The notes: generated by a model from the sequence alone, not told the origin. A stretch of DNA of 64,000 nucleotides from Flavobacteriaceae bacterium UBA3611 (GCA_002375495.1 DFLU01000006.1:124001-188000), one strand, 5' to 3'. Shown: positions 53,848-63,315, numbered from the stretch's first letter. Program-made: numbers and translations.

Positions 53848-55554
53848 TTATCGCGCGTATTTGCGCTTTCTGATGTATCTAAATAAAAGACCGAAGAGTG
53901 CCAATAAAGCTAACGGTACTAGTATATTAACGAGTTGCCATTGGTTTCGTTCGGCCACTGTTTTTTGTGGATCTAAGAATGGAACCGCAATTTTCTTGTT
54001 GCGTATGTTTATAAGTCCGCTATCCTCCAGCATAAAATTTACCGCATTCAACAAAAATTCTTTATTTCCGTAGAATGTTTGCGTCCATTTGTCAAAGCCG
54101 AGCTCCAAAGGCCTGCCATTGTCTAATTGGTTTTTAATCACATCGCCATCGCTCACGACCAACATTTTAGTAGGGGCTGAGTTTGTTCGGTCTGTAAGCT
54201 TGCTTTCTGCGGAAAGTTTAAAAGGTTTGATACGGTTGGTAAATGCCGAAGGAAACTCGCCTTCCAACAATACCGCCATGGGTACCTCACCCGCATTGAA
54301 CTCTGCTGGGTTCGGACCCTGATTTACGACCGCCAGCGCTTTTGGGATTTCTTCATCGATTGAAACTTCTACAGGTACTCCCTGTATTTTAGTGAGTGGC
54401 GAAGAACTCAATAAAATGGTTTTCTGCAACGCATTGGGCAAGGTGTCTATAGCACTTGCGTATTCAAATTTAACAGCTTCAATATTGTTTACGATGGGGT
54501 GGGTGCTGTTACTTGCCGTTAGCGGATGGAACAACCACGGATATCTGTTGTATTGGGCATCTCTTTCTTCGCCTGAAGCAAGTACGATAGGAGCGCAGTA
54601 GACATCTTTTAGCACGTTGGTATTTACGCGAATTCCGTATTTGAAAAAGAAATCGCCCAAATTTAGATCTTTTGGAATGAGCACCGTAGCACCATTTTCT
54701 GGGTTCTGTACCGCTTCTGTGCCCTCTACTAACCAAATAGAAGCACCACCGTTCATGGTAAATTGATCTAAAATATATTTTTCTGAATCGCTAAATGCTT
54801 CAGTAGGTTGGGCCACTACAACAAGGTCGAATGAATTCAGTTGCTCCAGCGTTTTAACGGGTGCTACGGCGGCAGAATCTAACGTAAATGGAGCAATGTA
54901 GTAGGTGTTTCGTAAGGTGCTGAACAAATCGGCTACATAGCGATCGTCTAATTCTCCATTTCCCTTCAACACGGCAATACGTTTGCTCTTGGCATTTACA
55001 AGTTGGTGAAACCCGTTCGCGAAAGCATATTCTAAATTTTGGATGGAGTTGTTCACGCGCTCTTCGGAAGTAGCGCCCAAGGTGTTTTTTAGCAATGGAA
55101 TTTTGACCGAACGTTCGTTGTAATAGGCGAGTGCCCACGGATATACAATTTCGGTAGAAACTTTACCATTTTCACGAACTTCTACTTGCGCCCCTTTCAT
55201 GCCCTGGGCGGCGAATTGCTGTTGTAGAGCTTCAGGATTGTCGGTTTCCAACGGATTGATAAACTCGAATTTGATATTCGGATTGTAGTTAGAGAATTCT
55301 TCCAGTAATTGCGCTGTTTCAATTTTTAGACGTTTAAATTCGGGCGGGAAATTTCCGTCGAGAAAAACATCTACTACAATAGGGGAATTTACATCTGCAA
55401 TGGTGTTTTTTGCAGCTTCAGATAGGGTATATCGCTGGTCCTGGGTAATATCAAATCGACCGTATACGTAATTTGAAATTACATTAACCACGACAAAAAG
55501 CAGTAGGGCAGTGGCGATATGTAGTATGTTCTTTTTCAAATTATACCTCCCCAC
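53848..55554 (-). CDS. gldG: Gliding motility-associated ABC transporter substrate-binding protein GldG
   Basis: A 568-residue protein with an N-terminal membrane helix (about 10-30), a long periplasmic part and a C-terminal helix (VNILVPLALLALFGLLFRYI). The sequence starts RYNLKKNILHIATALLLF and shows the auxiliary ABC-transport domain (QRYTLSEAAKNTIADVNSPI, FVVVAQPTEAFSDSEKYI). GldG acts with GldF and the ATPase GldA in gliding of many flavobacteria; gldA is not in this window. Its start overlaps by 14 bases the end of an extra gene that separates it from gldF. Confidence 0.93.
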   Translation of the reverse strand: MGRYNLKKNILHIATALLLFVVVNVISNYVYGRFDITQDQRYTLSEAAKNTIADVNSPIVVDVFLDGNFPPEFKRLKIETAQLLEEFSNYNPNIKFEFINPLETDNPEALQQQFAAQGMKGAQVEVRENGKVSTEIVYPWALAYYNERSVKIPLLKNTLGATSEERVNNSIQNLEYAFANGFHQLVNAKSKRIAVLKGNGELDDRYVADLFSTLRNTYYIAPFTLDSAAVAPVKTLEQLNSFDLVVVAQPTEAFSDSEKYILDQFTMNGGASIWLVEGTEAVQNPENGATVLIPKDLNLGDFFFKYGIRVNTNVLKDVYCAPIVLASGEERDAQYNRYPWLFHPLTASNSTHPIVNNIEAVKFEYASAIDTLPNALQKTILLSSSPLTKIQGVPVEVSIDEEIPKALAVVNQGPNPAEFNAGEVPMAVLLEGEFPSAFTNRIKPFKLSAESKLTDRTNSAPTKMLVVSDGDVIKNQLDNGRPLELGFDKWTQTFYGNKEFLLNAVNFMLEDSGLINIRNKKIAVPFLDPQKTVAERNQWQLVNILVPLALLALFGLLFRYIRKRKYAR

Positions 55555-56161
55555 AAAATTCGTTGTAAAATTCTATTATTTTAATCATGTCCGAATACGT
55601 CCATTCTTTGTTTTGAATGTAGCCTACCAATTCAGGACAGTTTTTAAACCAATCTTCAGCTTCTTTCCTAAAGTTCAATCTTATATCATCTACCTTCCCT
55701 GTCTCCATATTTTTTAACCAGTAACGCCTTTTTCGCATGTTAAAACCACCTTTAGAGTAGGTCGTGACTCCATTCCCAAACATCTTCTTGTCGTGGTTTA
55801 TATAATTTTCCCGCTTCTTTTGTGCGTCTGATTTCTGAGTTGAAAAAGATTCTGGATATTGGGCGTAGGCATTTATGGAACCCTCGGCAACAAGCTTCAG
55901 CAATTTAAACCGCCTTTTAATAAAAACATACTCAAATATATAGTAGGGATATTCAAGAAACGCCACTCTTTTCAGGTCGAGCCCGTCCATATTGGCCGGT
56001 TCATCACTTAAACTCATTCTGAACTCAATAATATCATCCTTCGTGATATCAGCAAAGCCTTCAAAAGTACTTCCATCTGCCAAGGTTACTTCTGCGGGCT
56101 GGGGCTGACATATCATTGCAACCGACAATAGAAGAAATATGGTAGTTAAGATAACTTTCAT
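55541..56161 (-). CDS. Exported protein of unknown function between gldF and gldG
   Basis: A 206-residue protein with a signal peptide (MKVILTTIFLLLSVAMICQ). A short beta-type region with AEVTLADGSTFEGFADI follows, and then mostly charged helical sequence. I recognise no family. Its ATG overlaps the gldF stop (ATGA type, 4 bases) and its end overlaps gldG by 14 bases, so all three are translationally coupled. In the usual order gldF and gldG are adjacent, so this gene is an insertion into the operon. It is presumably periplasmic or outer-membrane associated. Confidence 0.6.
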   Translation of the reverse strand: MKVILTTIFLLLSVAMICQPQPAEVTLADGSTFEGFADITKDDIIEFRMSLSDEPANMDGLDLKRVAFLEYPYYIFEYVFIKRRFKLLKLVAEGSINAYAQYPESFSTQKSDAQKKRENYINHDKKMFGNGVTTYSKGGFNMRKRRYWLKNMETGKVDDIRLNFRKEAEDWFKNCPELVGYIQNKEWTYSDMIKIIEFYNEFCGEV

Positions 56162-56871
56162 TGTTTCCGAAGTTTTAAAACGGTAAAAGTGAGGAACAGC
56201 GCTGCCACACTAACAAAATAGATAATATCACGCGTATCGATGACCCCTCTTGAAATGCTCGTAAAATGAGCTTTGAGTCCGAACTGTGCCACATTTAGAT
56301 TTGCGTTGATACTTGCCAAGCCTTCAAATCCGAAATAGAGTACAAAACATAAAAACAGGGCGATGATAAAGGCTACGACTTGATTTTCTGAAAGCGTAGA
56401 GGCAAAAACACCAACAGCGGTATATGCCAGTACCAAGAAAAATAAGCCGAGATACGATCCCAAAGTGCTTCCGACATCCCAATTGCCTGGCGGATTCCCA
56501 AGACTGGATATGGTCCAGATGTATAGGAAAGTTGGCAATAGGGCGATGCATATCAAAACTACCGCACCTAAGTATTTTCCACAGACAATAGTTGGCAGCG
56601 ATAGGGGCTTAGTCACCAACAATTCGATGGTACCCATTTTTAATTCATCACTAAAGGCACGCATGGTAACTGCCGGAATTAATAAAATTAGGATCCAAGG
56701 CGCTAAATCGAAGAACGCAGAGAGATCTGCAAATCCGGCATCAAAAATATTATAGTCGCCCGCAAATACCCATAAAAAGAGTCCGTTCACTATTAAAAAA
56801 ACGGCAATCACCAAATACCCAATGGGACCGGCAAAAAAACTCGTTATTTCTTTCTTTACTATTGGTATCAA
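56158..56871 (-). CDS. gldF: Gliding motility-associated ABC transporter permease GldF
   Basis: A 237-residue permease with six membrane segments of the ABC-2 type. It starts MIPIVKKEITSFFAGPIGYL, with FSDELKMGTIELLVTKPLSL in the cytoplasmic loop and TAVGVFASTLSENQVVAF later. It forms the membrane channel of the GldAFG transporter. It is first in the local operon and lies 70 bases downstream of a REP-like element. Confidence 0.93.
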   Translation of the reverse strand: MIPIVKKEITSFFAGPIGYLVIAVFLIVNGLFLWVFAGDYNIFDAGFADLSAFFDLAPWILILLIPAVTMRAFSDELKMGTIELLVTKPLSLPTIVCGKYLGAVVLICIALLPTFLYIWTISSLGNPPGNWDVGSTLGSYLGLFFLVLAYTAVGVFASTLSENQVVAFIIALFLCFVLYFGFEGLASINANLNVAQFGLKAHFTSISRGVIDTRDIIYFVSVAALFLTFTVLKLRKQ

Positions 56872-56943
56872 GCTATTTTATATTGCTTGGTGGCTTCGAT
56901 CGCCTCAGCCACCATTAGATTTTATTTTTCACTACTCACTACT

Positions 56944-56968
56944 TGTCACACTGAGCGCAGTCGAAGTG
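56944..56968 (+). repeat. REP-like hairpin repeat, copy B
   Basis: TGTCA-CACT-GAGCGCAGTCGA-AGTG. The 4-bp stem CACT/AGTG closes the fixed 12-base core. It lies two bases past the stop codon of the ABM gene. Confidence 0.8.
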
Positions 56969-56970
56969 CA

Positions 56971-57264
56971 CTACTCACCACTTTCTACATCAACACTCCA
57001 CGCGGCTGCCTTAGAACGAAATTTAGGTTTGGTTGTTGCCCATACGTTTTTAAAAAGTTCGCTAGCACGGTATGCCTCTAGATCACTTTCCTGTTCCCAT
57101 TTACTATAGGTGAAAAAGATAGTGGGATCTGTCTTGTCTCGCAATAACGTTAGGTGGGTGCACCCAGGAAAATTTCGAATATTCGATTTTACAGTTTCAA
57201 AATTAGCCAAAAACGAAGAAATTTCGTCTTCCTTAAATTCCATTTTTACAATACGTGTAAACAT
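56971..57264 (-). CDS. Antibiotic biosynthesis monooxygenase (ABM) domain protein
   Basis: A 97-residue single ABM domain with the ferredoxin-like pattern: MFTRIVKMEFKEDEISSFLA, then NFPGCTHLTLLRDKTDPTIF, FTYSKWEQESDLEAYRASEL and a C-terminal strand. The family includes small cofactor-free monooxygenases and proteins of unknown role; substrate cannot be told. It has REP-like elements on both sides. Confidence 0.88.
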   Translation of the reverse strand: MFTRIVKMEFKEDEISSFLANFETVKSNIRNFPGCTHLTLLRDKTDPTIFFTYSKWEQESDLEAYRASELFKNVWATTKPKFRSKAAAWSVDVESGE

Positions 57265-57347
57265 AATATTTTTAACTGTTGGGTGAAATTAATTTTTATA
57301 GTTCAATTTGCGTTTCAAAGTTGAAATTACTATTTAAAAAAGCAAAA

Positions 57348-57372
57348 TGTCAGTTTGAGCGCAGTCGAAAAC
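57348..57372 (+). repeat. REP-like hairpin repeat, copy C
   Basis: TGTCA-GTTT-GAGCGCAGTCGA-AAAC. It forms an inverted pair with copy D, 22 bases away, as in BIME-type REP doublets. Confidence 0.8.
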
Positions 57373-57394
57373 AATTAAATGTATCAATCTTGAG

Positions 57395-57419
57395 CATTTC
57401 GACTGCGCTCAATGTGACA
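57395..57419 (-). repeat. REP-like hairpin repeat, copy D
   Basis: Read on the minus strand it is TGTCA-CATT-GAGCGCAGTCGA-AATG. It is the inverted partner of copy C in the gap between the ABM and SAM hydrolase genes. Confidence 0.8.
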
Positions 57420-57467
57420 TATCAATTTAATTTGACTTTTTTACCTATTTCACCCAACGGGTTATTC

Positions 57468-58298
57468 TTAAATAAAATTAACGGTTACAGCATCCCTAAA
57501 TTCGAGTCCGAATAAGGTAGCAGCGCTCCCAACGGTTGTTGGGTTACTTTTATAAATGGCCAATTCTAAAAATCCGGCCGAATTCCAAACTGCCAATTTT
57601 TTACCATCTTCTTCACGTCGTTCTTTGGGTATTTCAAAATTGATTGCATCGCTATAATGCGTGTGTACTACGTCAAAATTTGCCCTTCTTGCTGTAATTT
57701 TATAATCCCTGCCTTTGCCAACTTTATCGAACAGGGTTTTATTGATATTGCTCACAACATTTCCGTAGTTGTCGATATAAATAACATTGCCAATAATTTG
57801 TGTCGATTCGTTATTTACGACGGGTTGTATCCCAACCAATTCCTTGATTTCAGAAATAGGTTTACCGATGACTTCCAAGGTTCCTCCACGTGCCAAATGG
57901 CATGCTACTTTTACAAAAACATCAAGAACCGGAAAGTTGCTAAAGATGCGATCATGAATATTGATTTCAACAATTTTTTCAGGGTTTACTTCCGCAGTTA
58001 GCATTGAAATAATTCCGTTGTCGGCACATACAAAATAATGGCCATCTAATAACAGTGCAATGTGTCTGTTTTCAGGATTTAGTTCAGAATCTATACCAAT
58101 AATATGTATGGTGCCCTGCGGAAAACTCTTATAAGCCCGCTGAATAATATAAGCGGCTTCGGTACTGTGGAACGGAGATATGCTATGCGAAATATCAACA
58201 ATCCTGATGTCTTCCAATTCACTATAAATTGCACCCTTTACCGCGCCAACAAAGTGGTCTTTCTCTCCAAAATCGGTAGTGAGGGTTATAAAGGGCAT
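57468..58298 (-). CDS. SAM hydrolase / SAM hydroxide adenosyltransferase family protein (DUF62)
   Basis: A 276-residue protein of the DUF62 family, whose members split S-adenosylmethionine into adenosine and methionine or, in a few cases, halogenate it. The N-terminus ITLTTDFGEKDHFVGAVKG and the segment HYFVCADNGIISML carry the conserved substrate residues, and VIYIDNYGNVVSNI opens the C-terminal beta domain. The hydrolase function is much more common than halogenase. It is divergent from phoH. Confidence 0.9.
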   Translation of the reverse strand: MPFITLTTDFGEKDHFVGAVKGAIYSELEDIRIVDISHSISPFHSTEAAYIIQRAYKSFPQGTIHIIGIDSELNPENRHIALLLDGHYFVCADNGIISMLTAEVNPEKIVEINIHDRIFSNFPVLDVFVKVACHLARGGTLEVIGKPISEIKELVGIQPVVNNESTQIIGNVIYIDNYGNVVSNINKTLFDKVGKGRDYKITARRANFDVVHTHYSDAINFEIPKERREEDGKKLAVWNSAGFLELAIYKSNPTTVGSAATLFGLEFRDAVTVNFI

Positions 58299-58345
58299 TG
58301 GTTAATTGTTGATATGTTGTTGAAATTACTACCACAAAAATAAGC

Positions 58346-58353
58346 TACTTTTG
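58346..58353 (+). promoter_or_regulatory. -7 box of phoH
   Basis: TACTTTTG fits TAnnTTTG and lies 56 bases before the TTG start of phoH. TTG at 58320-58322 is a possible -33 box, spaced 23 bases. Confidence 0.5.
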
Positions 58354-58408
58354 CAGTTGTAAAAACTATATTTACACATAGTATTAAATGTTATAAACAA
58401 CATCGCTT

Positions 58409-59365
58409 TTGAACGAACTTATCATTGAACTTACCGAAATCAGTCCGAGAGATTTTTTTGGGCTCCAGAATGCTAATATTGACCTTCTAAAAAAGTATTT
58501 TCCAAAACTTAAACTCGTGGCGCGCGGAAGTAAACTGAAAGCGTATGGCGATGAAGAAGTGTTGGAAGAATTCGACAAGCGCATTACCATGCTCCTTGAA
58601 CATTTTGGGAAATACAATAAAATGGATGAGAACGTGATCGAGCGTGTACTTTTAAGTAGAAGCAAAGACGATTACGAAACGTCTGCAAGTAGTGGCGAAG
58701 TACTCGTACATGGTGTTAGTGGAAAACTCATTAAAGCTCAAACAGCCAATCAGCGAAAGTTGGTAGACCTGATGAAAAAGAACGATATGGTTTTTGCCGT
58801 GGGGCCAGCCGGTACAGGAAAAACATATACGGGTGTCGCTTTGGCGGTTAAAGCGCTTAAAGAAAAACAAGTAAAGCGAATTATCCTTACCAGACCAGCT
58901 GTTGAAGCTGGTGAAAACCTAGGTTTTCTTCCGGGCGATTTAAAAGAAAAATTAGACCCCTACATGCAACCGCTCTACGATGCACTTCGCGATATGATTC
59001 CGCATGAAAAACTAGAGAGCTATATCGAAAAAGGAGTGATACAAATTGCACCTATGGCCTTTATGCGCGGTAGAACGCTAGACAATGCGTTTGTAATTTT
59101 AGATGAAGCCCAAAACACAACGCATGCCCAAATGAAAATGTTCTTGACCCGTATGGGGAAAAGTGCAAAGTTTATGATCACCGGAGACCCTGGGCAAATT
59201 GATTTGCCACGACGGGTGATTTCTGGACTGAAAGAGGCATTGTTAGTATTGAAAGATGTAAAAGGTGTGGGGATGATCTTTTTAGACGATAAAGATGTGA
59301 TTCGTCACCGTTTGGTAAAAGAAGTAATCGCAGCTTACAAAAGCATCGAAAATCTGGACTCGTAA
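58409..59365 (+). CDS. PhoH family P-loop ATPase
   Basis: This 318-residue PhoH-like protein has a small N-terminal KH-like part (LLKKYFPKLKLVARGSKLKA) and an ATPase domain with GPAGTGKTYTG (Walker A about 132-139), AFVILDEAQNTTHAQMKMFL (Walker B) and the sensor GDPGQIDLPRR. PhoH proteins are linked to RNA metabolism. The start is a TTG giving NELIIELTEISPRDFFGLQ, which matches the family N-terminus; no nearby ATG does. It is followed 47 bases later by purC. Confidence 0.93.
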   Translation: MNELIIELTEISPRDFFGLQNANIDLLKKYFPKLKLVARGSKLKAYGDEEVLEEFDKRITMLLEHFGKYNKMDENVIERVLLSRSKDDYETSASSGEVLVHGVSGKLIKAQTANQRKLVDLMKKNDMVFAVGPAGTGKTYTGVALAVKALKEKQVKRIILTRPAVEAGENLGFLPGDLKEKLDPYMQPLYDALRDMIPHEKLESYIEKGVIQIAPMAFMRGRTLDNAFVILDEAQNTTHAQMKMFLTRMGKSAKFMITGDPGQIDLPRRVISGLKEALLVLKDVKGVGMIFLDDKDVIRHRLVKEVIAAYKSIENLDS

Positions 59366-59412
59366 CTAACGTTTAAAGACGACTGACCAACGACTAATAA
59401 CCAACAACCGTC

Positions 59413-60363
59413 ATGAAGAACACCATTATCGCTACCAACTTTAATTTTCCAGGTCAGAAGAATGTCTATAAAGGCAAAGTGCGAGAAGTGTATACCTTAG
59501 CGAACGACCAGTTACTCATGGTGGCGACCGATAGGCTGAGTGCCTTCGATGTGGTAATGCCAAAGGGAATCCCGTTTAAAGGGCAGATACTTAATCAAAT
59601 TGCAACCAAAATGATGCGCGCCACAGAAGATTTGGTGCCCAATTGGCTTACGGCTATACCAGACCCAAATGTGGCTATTGGTCATGCTTGCGAGCCTTTT
59701 AAGGTTGAAATGGTTATACGTGGCTATATGAGTGGTCATGCCGCACGCGAGTACAAAGCTGGCAAACGAATGCTCTGTGGTGTTGCTATGCCAGAGGGTA
59801 TGAAAGAGAATGATAAATTCCCGTCGCCTATTATTACGCCCGCAACTAAGGCTGAAATGGGCAACCATGATGAGGATATTTCTAGAGAGGAAATTTTAAA
59901 ACGTGGCATTGTTGCTGAAAAAGACTACCTAGTGCTAGAAGATTACACCCGAAAGTTATTTCAGCGAGGGTCTGAAATTGCGGCTGCTCGCGGACTGATA
60001 TTAGTAGATACGAAATACGAATTTGGTAAAACAAAAGATGGAAAAATTGTCTTGATTGACGAAATCCACACCCCAGATTCTTCCCGTTATTTTTATGCTG
60101 ATGGCTACGAAACCCGTCAACAAAAAGGCGAACCTCAAAAGCAACTCTCCAAAGAATTTGTGCGCCAATGGCTTATCCAGAATAATTTTCAAGGTCTCGA
60201 AGGACAAACCGTACCTGAAATGTCTGAAACCTATATTCAAACCGTTTCTGAAAGATATATAGAACTCTACGAGAATATTACAGGGGAAACCTTTGTAAAA
60301 GCAGATGTTTCAGATATTGAAGCACGTATCGAACAAAATGTTTTGAATTACTTAAATTCATAG
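59413..60363 (+). CDS. purC: Phosphoribosylaminoimidazole-succinocarboxamide synthase
   Basis: The 316-residue SAICAR synthetase joins CAIR and aspartate with ATP in purine synthesis. The sequence shows YKGKVREVYTL (the ATP loop), TDRLSAFDVVMP, YMSGHAARE and IDEIHTPDSSRYFYAD. Length matches the longer class found in Bacteroidota and yeast rather than the short E. coli form of about 237 residues. It probably shares a transcript with phoH. Confidence 0.96.
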   Translation: MKNTIIATNFNFPGQKNVYKGKVREVYTLANDQLLMVATDRLSAFDVVMPKGIPFKGQILNQIATKMMRATEDLVPNWLTAIPDPNVAIGHACEPFKVEMVIRGYMSGHAAREYKAGKRMLCGVAMPEGMKENDKFPSPIITPATKAEMGNHDEDISREEILKRGIVAEKDYLVLEDYTRKLFQRGSEIAAARGLILVDTKYEFGKTKDGKIVLIDEIHTPDSSRYFYADGYETRQQKGEPQKQLSKEFVRQWLIQNNFQGLEGQTVPEMSETYIQTVSERYIELYENITGETFVKADVSDIEARIEQNVLNYLNS

Positions 60364-60583
60364 GCGCCATTAACCAAGACGATCTATAAATCTCTTACAC
60401 ATCCTTGGTAAAAAATCAACAGTTGCTAGTAACGTATGAAAAGTTAACATTATCAGTTAAAGAAATCACTTTTTGTGGAGTTTAATCTTATGTTAAGTCG
60501 AAAATTTTGAGAACACAAATGGTTTAACTAACTCAGGTCGTTTGATTTTGGCGAAATAATAGTATAAAAGCTATGAAAAGAGA

Positions 60584-60610
60584 AAGCCCTTTCTTCGGAA
60601 GGGGCTTTTT
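60584..60610. terminator. Terminator between purC and the PagL-like gene
   Basis: An imperfect stem of AAGCCCTT with AAGGGGCTT around TTCGG is followed by a run of T on the + strand. It can serve both convergent genes. The 220 bases between it and purC hold nothing I recognise. Confidence 0.75.
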
Positions 60611-61867
60611 TTATTGCTTCTGAAGTAAATAAACATACCCAACCGAAAACTCCGTAAAATCGGCTTGCCCTAAATTAGCATTGATCGAAGCTCCTGCAAA
60701 CACATTATGTGTCGGACTTTGCTCATTTCCGAAGAGATAATACCGAAGCCCCAACCTAGTGGCGATTAATTTTTTCAACTTATATTTTGAGTTGTATTCG
60801 CCAAGCATCCAACTTTCAGGAATCTCCCTCGGGGTATCATCCCACCCCTGATTGATTCGCCAATCAATATCATAAGCAGGCTTGTGGATGTTGGCACCTA
60901 TCATAAATGTGAGGCCGATATGGTTCAGCAAGATCTCGCCCTCAGCAAACAGCGTAAGGTTCGAGGCAGACCAAGTAGGTGCATCTGTAAAATCTTCAAA
61001 TTCTCGCCCAGGCTGCACCAACGATTCGTTTTCAGCTATATAATCGTAGTAATGCTGATAGTACCGATAACTAAACCCGACACCGTATTTAAACGTTTTA
61101 TTTAGTTGTTTCCCTGCTGAAATAGCCACGGTGTAAACCGGTTTCTGATCATTATACACCAGCGATAGTATGTTACTTCCCAACCCAAAACGCGGAGCGA
61201 TATAAAATGACGAAGAACGTGTTGGCTTGCTTTGAATAGCAGTGGCTGCACTGCTATCTTTTTGGGTGCCTATAACTGCCGACAAACTTCCTACCAATGA
61301 GTTGTAACCGTTGTTCGGCAAACGTGTGTGCCCGTTAGAATGATGTAAATAACCTCCGCCCAAGCGCCATTGAATGTTCTTGGTTTCAAACAATTTATAA
61401 TGAAAAAACAGTCTGAAAGTCCATGTGACGTGCGTAGATACCGCTTGATTCAACGGGTTGTTAATGGGATCATATATTTTATTGAAATAAGAGCCTCCCA
61501 AACCTACATTCATTGTAAAGTTTCTTCGGGTACGACCCAAAAGATTGAACTCAACATTGGGCAATAGGGTATAAGCCTGCCCTAAAAATTCGCTGTTTCC
61601 ATAATCAACAACCCCTAAAGCGATTCCTGTTTTGGGGTATCCCAAGCGGTATGCCCACTCCTGCTCATTGTGTTGCTGAAATTTTCCGAAGTTAATATAC
61701 AGCCCTAGCGTGGCAGAAGATTCAGGGAAATCGGTGTTACTGGCTGCCGTGGTGCCTCCCAAGAATTCTGGAGTTATAAATCTGCTAGAATCGAACGATG
61801 AAGTTTCTGTTTGTGCAACCAAACACAAATTAGTGAGCAGAAAAAGAAGGTAGTATAGTTTTTTCAT
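60611..61867 (-). CDS. Acyloxyacyl hydrolase / PagL-like lipid A deacylase
   Basis: A 418-residue protein with a Sec signal (MKKLYYLLFLLTNLCLVAQ) and beta-barrel strand patterns throughout. The segment YLHHSNGHTRLPNNGYN at about residues 188-204 holds the His-Ser catalytic pair and conserved Asn of the PagL/acyloxyacyl hydrolase family (PF09411), which removes a 3-O-acyl chain from lipid A in the outer membrane. It is longer than Pseudomonas PagL (about 170 residues), with an extended C-terminal barrel part, as is common in Bacteroidota. Confidence 0.85.
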   Translation of the reverse strand: MKKLYYLLFLLTNLCLVAQTETSSFDSSRFITPEFLGGTTAASNTDFPESSATLGLYINFGKFQQHNEQEWAYRLGYPKTGIALGVVDYGNSEFLGQAYTLLPNVEFNLLGRTRRNFTMNVGLGGSYFNKIYDPINNPLNQAVSTHVTWTFRLFFHYKLFETKNIQWRLGGGYLHHSNGHTRLPNNGYNSLVGSLSAVIGTQKDSSAATAIQSKPTRSSSFYIAPRFGLGSNILSLVYNDQKPVYTVAISAGKQLNKTFKYGVGFSYRYYQHYYDYIAENESLVQPGREFEDFTDAPTWSASNLTLFAEGEILLNHIGLTFMIGANIHKPAYDIDWRINQGWDDTPREIPESWMLGEYNSKYKLKKLIATRLGLRYYLFGNEQSPTHNVFAGASINANLGQADFTEFSVGYVYLLQKQ

Positions 61868-61941
61868 GAAGGTGCAAGAAACAATTTCTTCGCTAATTTT
61901 AAAAATTTAAAGGTACATTCGTATTCCAAATACCTTTCAAT

Positions 61942-63312
61942 TTGAATATTCTAGAAACTCTTTTTTCCGAAATGGCCTCCCTAGCATGGGGGTTGCCATT
62001 GCTGATGATATTAATGGGTGGCGGATTGTATCTGGTATTCAAAATTCGTTTTTTACCGTTTAGATACCTCGGTCATGCCATTGCAGTTTTACGTGGAAGG
62101 TACGATAACGAAAGTGATTCTGGCGAGATTAGCCACTTTCAGGCCTTAACCACTGCACTTTCGGCTACGGTTGGTATGGGGAATATCTCAGGTGTAGCAG
62201 TTGCGATTGCCATTGGTGGACCTGGAGCTGTTTTTTGGATGTGGGTAAGTGCTGTAATTGGTATGTCTACTAAGTTTTTTACCGCTAGTTTGGCTGTGAT
62301 GTTTCGTGGAAAAGATTCTAACGGTGATGTCCAGGGTGGTCCCATGTATTTTATCACAGAAGGACTGGGCAGAAACTGGAAGTTTTTAGCAGTGTTTTTC
62401 AGCGTCTCAGGATTGGTAGGTGCCTTGCCTGTTTTTAATGTGAATCAACTTACCCAAGCCATTAACGATCTGTTGCTAAAACCCGCCAATATCTATCAAG
62501 GTACAGCTACGAATATCATAATTGGTTTGGTATTAGCCACCATTACGGCCATCGTAATATTGGGCGGTTTGTCGCGTATCAGTAAAACTACGTCCAAACT
62601 GGTCCCTGCAATGGTTTTGCTCTATTTTGCGATGGTGCTCTATATTTTAGGCGCACATTATACCGAAGTACCCAAATACCTCTCGCTCATCTTTACTGAC
62701 GCTTTTTCAGCCTCTTTTTATAAAGGAGACGCATTTTTAGGCGGAATTGTGGGCGGACTCATACTATTAGGGATACGAAGAGGAGCATTTTCCAACGAAG
62801 CTGGAATTGGTACGGCACCCATGGCGCATGGTGCTGCCAAAACAAACGAACCTGTTCGTGAAGGCTTGGTAGCGATGCTCGGGCCTGCTATAGATACGCT
62901 CATTGTTTGCACGCTTACGGCACTCGCAATTTTGGTAACGGGAGTTTGGCAATCTAGCGAAGCGAATGGTGTTACCTTAACCGCTACAGCTTTTACCGAA
63001 ACGATCCCGACCTACGGAAAATATGCATTAATGCTGTGTATCGCCGTGTTTAGTATTTCATCTTTGTTTTCGTATGCTTATTATGGTACCAAATGCATGT
63101 CTTTTTTATTTGGAGCAAAAAATAAAGGCATTTACAACTATTTTTACATTGCGAGTATCATACTGGGCGCAACTACGTCGCTAGGGATGATGATTAATCT
63201 CATTGATACCTTCTTTGCACTCATGGCAATTCCTACCATGTTAGCCACGATTATCTTAGCTCCCAAAGTAGTACGGGAGGCAAAACGCTATTTTGCGAGC
63301 CTAAAAAAATGA
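61942..63312 (+). CDS. Alanine/glycine:cation symporter family (AGCS) transporter
   Basis: A 456-residue sodium:amino-acid symporter with about ten membrane helices. Family signatures seen are LPLLMILMGGGLYLVFKIRF, the ATVGMGNISGVAVAIAIGGP segment that binds substrate, FWMWVSAVIGMSTKF and RRGAFSNEAGIGTAPMAHG. The start is a TTG giving NILETLFSEMASLAWG. An ATG ten codons later would remove the start of the family-typical N-terminus. It is a single gene, divergent from the PagL-like gene. Confidence 0.94.
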   Translation: MNILETLFSEMASLAWGLPLLMILMGGGLYLVFKIRFLPFRYLGHAIAVLRGRYDNESDSGEISHFQALTTALSATVGMGNISGVAVAIAIGGPGAVFWMWVSAVIGMSTKFFTASLAVMFRGKDSNGDVQGGPMYFITEGLGRNWKFLAVFFSVSGLVGALPVFNVNQLTQAINDLLLKPANIYQGTATNIIIGLVLATITAIVILGGLSRISKTTSKLVPAMVLLYFAMVLYILGAHYTEVPKYLSLIFTDAFSASFYKGDAFLGGIVGGLILLGIRRGAFSNEAGIGTAPMAHGAAKTNEPVREGLVAMLGPAIDTLIVCTLTALAILVTGVWQSSEANGVTLTATAFTETIPTYGKYALMLCIAVFSISSLFSYAYYGTKCMSFLFGAKNKGIYNYFYIASIILGATTSLGMMINLIDTFFALMAIPTMLATIILAPKVVREAKRYFASLKK

Positions 63313-63315
63313 TTG

